Positions 56,202-64,000 of a stretch of 64,000 nt of DNA are shown here, piece by piece. The notes beneath the pieces are model-generated. The model worked only from the letters and a program-made list of their open reading frames with translations, did not search any database and was not told the DNA's origin. Source of the stretch: Apricaphanius iberus. Taxonomy: Eukaryota > Chordata > Actinopteri > Cyprinodontiformes > Aphaniidae. Position 1 is the stretch's first letter. The number at the start of each line of letters is the position of its first letter. Position numbers and translations under genes: made by a program. The DNA is taken from the NCBI GenBank assembly GCA_028564705.1, contig JAPXFQ010001958.1, forward strand, positions 868,001 through 932,000, read 5' to 3'.

Positions 56202-56460
56202 TTTATCCACCATATGCTGTTTTTGTAGTATATTTAACCGTCATACTGATTTCCTTTAGTGATCCCAATCTAAACCTACTCTCTCACAGCTCACAGAAAC
56301 AGTTCTACTGCCATAATCTTGAAAGGCAGCGAGACAGATTCGCTATCCTATCTTCTTCTTCTTCTTATCGTTTCTACCTTCACCAACTTTTACCTTGATA
56401 CACTGCCACCCACTGGAGTGGAGTATGGAACAGTAAGATGTTTTAAAATGCGCCACAATC
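56202..56460 (-). promoter_or_regulatory. hlcs 5' flank, putative promoter
   Basis: This is the sequence directly upstream of the hlcs start, before the Harbinger-like remnant begins near 56465. I see no clear TATA box at a useful distance. CpG dinucleotides are concentrated in exon 1 (55950-56150), which suits a broad housekeeping promoter. The transcription start cannot be placed from sequence alone. Confidence 0.25.
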
Positions 56461-56464
56461 CAAT

Positions 56465-57570
56465 GACAACAGCCTGTTTACAGAAAGCAGGTTTGACAAA
56501 CTCTTAATCAAAACCTGGGAGGTATTCCAGCTCAACAAATCGAGGCTAATTTGAAATATCCTCCTATGAAATAGCGTAACAGTTCACACTGTTCCAGAAA
56601 GTTTGGTTAATTTACCAGGTGGTAAACTCTGAAGTCTCGGTTAATCAACCCAAAACTTGCTTAGCCTGAGTATGTCGGTTCCAGAACACCTGATTAGAAT
56701 CTAGTTAATCAACCTACTCCTGGTAAACCATGAAACATAAAGACCCTCTCAACAGATGACCATACTCATGAGTCACAAAGGAAACTGAACAGAAAAAGTG
56801 CTGAATACCTCAAAGAAGTGGAGTGGGATGTACTAATTCTCTTTTATGAGGAATTTAAGCCAATCATTATGAAAAAAGAGAAACGAAACTAAAGGAAGTA
56901 TGTTGGCTTGGCAAAAAAATAACAGTGTGTGAGTTTAAAGTCCAACTCATCCCCTACACAAGTTTTCCTTACTGATAAGCCGTATAAATAAGTGTCTAAT
57001 AGTATGGTCTACATTTCTCTTCATTATTTTTTAAATACATTTTAGTAAAAAAATAAATTCTACCAAAAAAACATCAATGGAGTGCCCTCTTCACGTTAAA
57101 ATTTTACACTGCACCTGAATTTGAATAATAGAGCATTCCTACTGACTCAATCTTATTGCAGATATCAGCATTAAATAAAGTGATGCTGGAGGAAATAATG
57201 TATAATTTAAAATTTGTTCCTTTATATCATTATTCAAAATTTATTTTCATTTGTCACCAATTTTTTTAGGGGATAATAATGTTGTTCTTAGATATATATT
57301 CACCTTTCTCAAAAAAAATAAAAAATAAAAAAAATAATAAGATCATCCGAAAAGCTAAGATTAAAATCAAATAATTACTGGAGACATGTACTGTAGGTCT
57401 CTGAAGTATTTTTTTTTTTTTTGCATTCTTCCAGTATTGTAGCTGATCTAAAAAAGGTTGAGGCCCATCTAACTGGTGGAGGCCCACGACCATCAGCCCT
57501 CACCCCAGCTGAGGAGTTGGCTCTGTACAGGCCAACCAGTCGTTGATGGGGTTGTTTCTGGGGGCACTAG
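56465..57570 (+). mobile_element. Harbinger-type remnant with Myb/SANT-like protein
   Basis: 56470-56760 has the terminal sequence common in fish Harbinger elements (cagaaagcaggtttgacaaa, ttccagaacacctgattaga, agttaatcaacc). From about 56800: SAEYLKEVEWDVLILFYEEF then KPIIMKKEKRN and a stop, resembling the Myb/SANT-like accessory protein. From 57442: LKKVEAHLTGGGPRPSALTP then AEELALYRP, its proline-rich part. Several stops; no DDE transposase seen. Confidence 0.6.
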
Positions 57571-57891
57571 ATCATATATCTTGCAGACTTTGTTAAATGG
57601 AAGTTTACAACATAAACTAATATATTCCAATTAAACAACTTTCATTGCTCCCAGTTAATGGCATTTTCATGCACTTAGCACTAGTCATTGTTTCACAATG
57701 CAGGATTATTTCATTAGCTGCAGATGTGTTATGTAATCTTACTTGAAATACTATTACATGTTACCAATATGTTTGTGAAATATTTTTTGATTTTTTATAA
57801 TATGTAATGGGCTTTGTCCTGCAGTTTCTGGTACACAAAATTAAAGTAATCTTGACAAAATATAGTATAAAATGTGACTTGTTACAACTGT

Positions 57892-58400
57892 GCAGGCTGC
57901 TGCTGGTGGTGTAATGGTGTGGGGGATGTTTTCTTGGCACACTTTAGGCCCCTTAGTGCCAATTGGGCATTGTTTATATGCCACGGGCTACCTGAACATT
58001 GTTTCTGACTATGTCCATACCTTAATGACCACGATGTACCCATCCTCTGATGGCAACTTCCAGCTGGATAACGCACCATGTCAAAAAGCTTGAATAATTT
58101 CAAATTGGTTTCTTGAACATGACAATGAGTTCACTGTACTACAATAGCCTCCACAGCCACCAGATCTCAACCCGATAGAGCATCTTTGGGATGTGGTGGA
58201 ACAGGAGCTTTGTGCCCTGGATGTGCATCCCACAAATCTCCATCAACTGTAAGATGGTAACCTATCAATATGGGCCAACATTTCTAAAGAATGATTTCAG
58301 CCCCTTGTTCAATCAATGCCACGTATAATTAAGGCACTTCTGAAGGCGAAAGGGGGTCAAACACCTTATTAGTATGGTGTTCCTAATAATCGATCATGTG
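57892..58400 (+). pseudogene. Tc1-like transposase 3' fragment
   Basis: AAAGGVMVWGMFSWHTLGPL, YPSSDGNFQLDNAPCQKA (second catalytic Asp), then after a stop [34 protein letters not shown] (catalytic Glu) and AKGGQTPY-like end near 58360. The first half of the gene and the left end of the element are missing. Confidence 0.8.
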
Positions 58401-58703
58401 ATACAAGAAATTAAGGTTTATTAACTGCGACATAACCATGCTCTTTTCCTTCCTTTCTCAATATCTGAAAATATGATCGCACTATTGGCGTAAAGATGAA
58501 TTATTTAATAATAACAATATTTGTCTTTGTAAACTGTCTGGACATTTGCAAATTAATTGGGGGAACAGTAAGGCCTGCTGAGCCCTGATAGAAAATGTTT
58601 GAGTGTCATGGAGGTTATGCTCAGATATCTTCTGCCAGAGACCTCATTGTGCTCTTTTCCAAGGTTTATCTCTGTGTTGTTTCCTGGACTCAGTCTTCTG
58701 TGC

Positions 58704-59075
58704 GAGATCTTAATCCCATTGAGAACTTGTGGTCAATCCTCAAGAGGTGGGTGGACAAACAAAAAACCCACTAATTCTGACAAATTCCAAGAAGTTATTA
58801 TGAAAGAATGGGTTGGTATCGGTCAGGATTTGGCCCAGAAGTTGATTGAAAGCATGCCCAGTCGAATTGCAGAGGTCCTGAAAAAGAAGGGCCAACACTG
58901 CAAATACTGACTCTTTGCATAAATGTCATGTAATTGTTGATAAATGCCTTAGAAATGTATGAATTGCTTGTAATTATATTTTAGTACATCACAGAAACAA
59001 CTGAAACAAAGATCTAAAAGCAGTTTAGCTGCAAACTCTGTAAAAACTAATATTTGTGTCATTCTAAAACCTACC
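58704..59075 (+). mobile_element. Tc1 fragment, same family as 40720-42436
   Basis: Very close to 42055-42415: [11 protein letters not shown], then [38 protein letters not shown] and the stop, followed by the 3' inverted-repeat side (ctgtaaaaactaatatttgt). The left part is missing. Confidence 0.85.
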
Positions 59076-60054
59076 TGTACATCTGAAGGTAATCTGGAGC
59101 AGAGCTTGTAAACACTGGCATAAATAGGACCAGATAAAACCTCTTTACACTAGCATGTAAATACCACCAGAAAGAGCTTTATATTGTGTATTTAAATTAC
59201 ACTTTGGTTTTAAATGCATATTATTAATAAAACATTGCAGATATGCTTATATTGAGTGCTGTGGAAGAAAATATGTATTCAAAACGTTTTCTTTGCAGTC
59301 CAATTTCCCTCTTAACATTAAAAAATATCATTTGTGACCAGAAAATATATATTTATGAAATATATAATGAAGTAGGCTAATCAGTGCCAGTGGTGTAATT
59401 TAGAGAAAATTGCAAAAAAAGTAAGAAAAAAAACGTTTATTAAGTCCTTTACTGCTAGAAATAAATGACGGCGCTGGGACGTTTGGAATTATTGAGGGCT
59501 CCATGAACCACAAGTCGGCTAGTTCAGAGAGTACGGTAACTCTCTACTCAGTGGCGCTGGTTTGAGCCAGTCTGGTATGGCAGCAAAGGCTCATGGGAAC
59601 TTGTTTAAATTGAGTAAATATGACTGCTGTCTTATAAAGCATGTAAATGTAAATATGTGCAAAAATATACACTACTTGCCCATTGTAGTTGCTTGTATCT
59701 AAATTTTAACTTATTTGTGATATTTCAAATATAATTTAATCACCATGAGTAAGGACTATATAAGTCCAATATCCTTTATATTTAGTGGGCCTCTGTGTGT
59801 AAGGCAAGGTTGAATTAAAAAAAAAAGTCTCATGAAGTAATCACATAAATTTAATTTGGTATATTTCCTGCTGGATTGCATACAGTCTTTTGGGTGCAAA
59901 CCTCATGTAATCCTGCCCAGACAAAGAAATATGTAAATCTTTAGCCATACTCCTATTACCATTATCTAATATTGTCTATATGAAAGCCATACATAAATCC
60001 CTTCTATAACTGCATGTCTAACAATGTGAGTTTTCTGGGTATGATCAAATTTGA
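59076..60054. other. Intergenic sequence
   Basis: AT-rich. No gene or element ends recognised. Confidence 0.4.
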
Positions 60055-60250
60055 CCAGTATGGCCAACAGAAAGAAGGCTGAGGTCTGCAAAACAGGTGG
60101 CGGTCCACCACCACTCACAGAGGCTGAAGAAATAGTCCCCTCAGTCTAAACAGTAGGCCACCTGCTGCAGAGGGGAAGTTCATCTGACCTCAGGACACAA
60201 GGGTCTACATGAGAGTCAAGTTATTCAAATGAATGGCATAGATTTCATAT
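60055..60250 (+). pseudogene. Harbinger Myb/SANT-like protein fragment
   Basis: MANRKKAEVCKTGGGPPPLT then EAEEIVPSV and a stop, the proline-rich downstream part of the same kind of protein seen at 57442. Short and frameshifted. Confidence 0.5.
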
Positions 60251-60639
60251 CCATCTATTCTTCTGTAGGCTACAGTTCTCTGTAACTTTCTGCTGTTGCT
60301 CCCAGATATAAATATTTTCTAAGGTGACTCAGAGTCAGAAACATTGTGATGGGACATGTACTGTATTAAAAAAGAGAACATTAGGCGGAGCACTTTTCTG
60401 GTTAATAATCAACTGACTAATCTACCAGTTACTGATGGTGTAATCTGCCTTGTGGAACCCTCTTCTATACCTTTACCTTTTCATGTAATTATGTAGACAA
60501 TCTTTACTGTTAACCTGGAGTTGTTTCCTTCCTTCTGAACAATTACATTTACTGAATTATATAAATTAACTGGCTAAATTAAACCTGTGCTGCTTAAAGA
60601 TGTTACTTCCTTTCGTCTAGTCTGGGACTCTGACTAGCT

Positions 60640-61020
60640 TTTTGTTCAACATTATCATCAATCATTAACAGTTTAATAAGGCAAGGTTGTGTTCCATCCC
60701 AATTAGTCTGCTGTTGATGTCAGTTTCAGTGGTAATTATCAACCAGTTTCAAAACTGCCATTTTTTTTAGATTATAAATTGTAAAAGTCAGTTCAGGTCT
60801 ACTATGTAGGTTCCAGGTTTTTTTTTTTTTGCCCTCTCAATACTAAACATTAAATAAAGCCGTCCAAATCTTATTTAAGTTCTCTGCATAGAGACAGATA
60901 CTTTAAAAGTTTCTAAGGGTATTTTAATGGGCTCTAATGAAGAAAAATATCCCTTATTAATCTTACTTGATTTTAATGCTGCTTTTGATACAACTGACAA
61001 AAACACTTTGCAGAGGGTTT
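60640..61020 (+). pseudogene. L2-like LINE RT fragment
   Basis: NYQPVSKLPFFLDYKL (60735-60785) and, in another frame, EEKYPLLILLDFNAAFDTTD then KNTLQRVL (60940-61015), the L2 RT motifs NYRPISNLPFL and LLDLSAAFDTVD. Only these parts remain. Confidence 0.6.
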
Positions 61021-63159
61021 TAGCTGGTGTCTTCATAGTATTTGTGCTAGTTTTACATCTGATGCTATACTGCCACCTAAAGGGCTGAGTTGGTATTTTG
61101 TACCGTATTTTGAAGTAACAATCTGGGCCTTCGTTGCCATATTCATGCCCTTGTGTGGATAAACAGTGAAGGGAAATTAGAGTTCTAGAGTAGAGTTTAA
61201 CCCCTGCATGAGAGCTTGAACGCAGCTAAGGTTTCTAGAGACAAAGATTTGAAAACAGAGATTTTAATCAGATCTCATTGCAGAAATATTGGAAATGGAA
61301 TAGTCCTTTATTGTCCCATGAGGGGAAATTAATTTTAGTACAGGCAGATTAAGAGTTGAAAGACAACATCATTACACAGACAAATACAGGCCAACTGTGG
61401 TTTTGCAGCCAGCGTCAAGTGGTGCACCATATGCAGAATGAGAGCATTTACATGGGTTGGGGTAAATTATGAAGAACAATCAGACCTCAGCCAGTCACGT
61501 ATGAAGGATAGATTCTGCAGTTAATGAGAACGACTACAAAATAGCTTTATGCATAAATTGCTTGCCCAACAAATAGTTTAAATAGATGAATTTCCTTTCC
61601 ATTAAATGAGGCAATAATAATAATGGATTTCTTCAATAATTTTTTTTACCAGACAGATTTATATTTCTGTTTCAATCCAGAGCTGTTATAATTTGTCTCT
61701 GGGGTCTTCTTTCCACGTGATCATGTGAGAGGAGTGATGAACTAAGTTCAACAAAGGCCCTCAGCAACCAAGGACATAACAGGATACACAATGTCTGATT
61801 AGCTTGTTGAACATTCAGTTGATAGTTTTATCCTCTCTACTTTTTGGTCTTTTAGTAACAGAAACATATTGTATTAACTTGAAAAAAAGTAAAAAGCTCT
61901 GTTTTTCTTAATAATTTGAGATGCCACTTTTATTAACACTTGTGCTTCTTAAGCGAGCACCTGTGCAAACCATTACCTTTATGTACAGAAACATATATGA
62001 AAATGATCTTTTGTGGGTTACTTTTTTCACCAATCTGGGCAATCTAACACAATCCAAATAAATACCAGAATCACTCAGAAAACATATTTAGAATAACACT
62101 GCAACTGCATAGGGATGTATTCACCGTCGGTTAAGGCGTTCCTATAGGTATTCCATAGTGCAAGTATGAAATCCATGTCTTGATCATGTTTAAGGAAGCT
62201 AAATGCATGTTCTACCTACAGGCTTAATCGGTTTTGTAAAAGTTTCTAACCTTTGCTTTCTGTATTTCTTACAGTGAATTATAATATGCTTGATGGTTTT
62301 TTTTCCCCCTGATTACAATAAATACACTAAACCCAGTGTAATGAAGGGATCTTCATCACAGGGGTTTGTATTGTTTGTAAAGCACTTTAAATAAATACTT
62401 TGCACTTTAGTGAAAGCACTTCAACATTTATTTACCACTGCACTTTAAGCACGGATTTGCACATCAAAAACATTTGCACCTGAGTTATAATAATTTATTG
62501 AATCTTTATTGAGTATTTTAATAATTAGCCTTTTGTTCCAGGTCCTCCACAGCTGCTCCTCATTTAGAAAAATGGTGGTTGCCTGTGAGGACAGAAGTTT
62601 GATAATGGTAAAAAGTCTACTGATGAGTTCAACTTCAGCAAATGCATTGTAAAATCTATTTTGTGAAGTGAGTGCAAAGAAGTTGCTGAAATTTTTTCTT
62701 TGTCCTCTCCAGGGTGTTTGGGCAAATGCTTCCCCAGGGGTCCAGGCGTTTTTTAAAGGTTCCAGGAGAGACCATAGGAGAAGAGTGTGTAGGGTGTTTT
62801 GGTACATAGGGTTTTCTGTTTGGTGTTGTTACATGATGTTTAAGTGTTATGTTAAAGTTTAAAATCTTTATAAAAAATAATTAGTAAAATGTATTTGTAT
62901 TTAAAATAGTTTAGAAGTAGTTGTGTATTGTAAATGGAACAATGTAAGTATTTTGTTAAACTTCCCTGTGGGTGGAAAATGGGTTAGTCCATTTAACAGC
63001 TGAAACTATTTAAGGCTGAAGAATTTCATTGGGGATAGTAGTTGTCTTTTCATGTGCTGTAAAATGGAAAAGTTGGATAAACTGTTGCTGCCGCCATCGC
63101 ATGCTGCTTCCATATTTGTCTTCACTGTAAATCCAGCTGCAAAAGACTGCCTGATAACT
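61021..63159. other. Intergenic sequence
   Basis: AT-rich. 61305-61345 (tcctttattgtcccatgagg) looks like a common fish retroposon piece. The minus-strand open frame at 62445-62807 has no recognised domains and I do not call it a gene. Confidence 0.35.
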
Positions 63160-64000
63160 AGTGATGGGATAAATGAAGCCCCATGAATCTATGGGGCTTT
63201 CCAACACATCGGGTGTTTCTCAATGCCCAGGAACCTCACCTTGGTCCCGCCCGGGTTGCCTAGGAGATACGTCATTAGGGACCACGTAGGCGTGTTCCAA
63301 TGTTCATGTGCTACGGAGGAATCTGTCATCTGTTTGTTAGCCGTTTAGCTTGCAGTAAAATGTAAAATTGCAATAAAAGTATCACACAAACTCATGATTG
63401 GTTTTACTTGTTTTTATTTAAAAAGTTTTTCCAATTTTTTGGGGTTTAGCCGGTTCCTTTTCTTGCACAGTATTTCTCCAGCCTTTGAAAAAACTTTCAC
63501 ATGGCACTGACGACGAAGGGGAGCATTAGAAGATAGTTGCTAATTTATACAAGTTTGGATATAGGGTTTTTGTTTTGCTCCAGTACAGCAGCGGATCCTC
63601 AGTTCTTAGAATGTTCTGTTCAGCAAGATAGCGGTCCACTTCTGTTGTAGCATCTGCCACCACACTTGAGCTGCTTCTGCTGCTGAGGATACTTTGGTCC
63701 AGCAATTGCCAAAGTCCACCTAATAAGAGTAAAACGGGTTAGTTAGCAAAGCTACATTCATAGTTATAACACGATCTGCTTACTTACCTGAGTTTTCAGA
63801 GAGATCCAGAGGGTGGGTTTCTGTGGGGCCTGAAGGTACAGATGACGCATGGTTTCTCATGAGCACAGCACATTCATTTTATAACCTTGTCACACCTTCC
63901 TGTGCTTTTGTTGGACTCATAAAAGTTTCTTGAATCTTGGACCCAGCAGTGTTGGTAGTGTCAGAACACTCAGACTCTAGGTGATGTATATGATCTTGCT
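63160..64000 (-). mobile_element. hAT transposon, 3' part, runs off right edge
   Basis: The terminus on the plus strand is tagtgatgggataaatgaag (from about 63172). The transposase C-terminus lies inward on the minus strand, so the element continues beyond 64000. Between terminus and coding end (63180-63400) is a GC-richer stretch (cccaggaacctcaccttggt). Confidence 0.6.
63410..64000 (-). pseudogene. hAT transposase C-terminal region with intron
   Basis: Last exon (63720-63413): LDQSILSSRSSSSVVADATT, EVDRYLAEQNILRTEDPLLY, WSKTKTLYPNLYKLATIF, then CSPSSSVPCESFFSKAGEIL and KKRNRLNPKKLEKLFK, the hAT dimerisation domain (E...Y........P..WW......P.L..LA...L..P..S...E..FS.AG). A stop follows ATIF and a shift lies near the SFF block. 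An intron of about 70 bp (donor AACTCAG|GTAAGT near 63787, acceptor TTATTAG|GTGGAC) separates the upstream exon, which has a stop. Confidence 0.75.

Noticed and set aside
59510..59575. Possible tRNA-like sequence (ggtttgagccag)
   Set aside because: The box B-like word is weak and there is no credible box A or stem pairing.
62445..62807. 120-codon minus-strand open frame as a gene
   Set aside because: No recognised domain, no splice context, AT-rich intergenic surroundings.

Overview
The window is nuclear DNA from a teleost fish. It carries one protein-coding gene, split by large introns and crowded with fish-type transposable elements: Tc1/mariner, hAT, Harbinger, L2-like and L1-like LINEs, a Ty3/gypsy element and tRNA-derived SINEs. 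The background is AT-rich. There is no bacterial-style gene packing, no CRISPR array and no operon.

The gene is hlcs (holocarboxylase synthetase, the eukaryotic biotin-protein ligase) on the minus strand. Nine coding exons can be placed by similarity and splice signals. Exon 1 is at 55935-56201 and exon 9 at 3306-3420. They join in one open frame of 779 codons plus one base, with correct GT/AG boundaries and compatible phases. The last part of the biotin-ligase domain and its C-terminal cap must lie to the left of base 1. Introns range from 90 bp (7033-7122) to 18.8 kb (7191-25945).

Layout from left to right. 1-3305: intron 9, with an L1-like 3' end, a hAT end and an endonuclease/RT LINE fragment. 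3421-6871: intron 8, with an AT microsatellite and L2 debris. 7191-25945: intron 6, with a SINE split by a Tc1 that is itself split by further elements, a GC-rich 2.8 kb L1-like 3' end, an unusual degenerate tandem array at 18660-19625 and two MITE-like elements. 26224-36947: intron 5, with a multi-level nest (LINE, then hAT, then Tc1), a broken Ty3/gypsy element and an L2-like LINE. 40058-47698: intron 3, with two Tc1 elements carrying insertions and an L1. 47862-51153: intron 2, with a retroelement that has captured a piece of 28S rRNA. 51289-55934: intron 1, with another L1-like 3' end and three short inverted-repeat elements.

To the right of the hlcs start is intergenic DNA. It holds a Harbinger-type Myb/SANT remnant beginning about 260 bp upstream of the start codon, two Tc1 3' fragments, LINE debris and, at the right edge, the 3' end of an intron-containing hAT transposase gene.

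No new multi-gene system is visible. The points most worth a second look are the 28S rRNA segment inside a retroelement with an apparently empty related copy 7 kb away, the dated insertion series with clear target-site duplications, the degenerate tandem array, and several inverted-repeat elements I cannot name. Family names for repeats come from recognition of motifs and tails, not from a database search.
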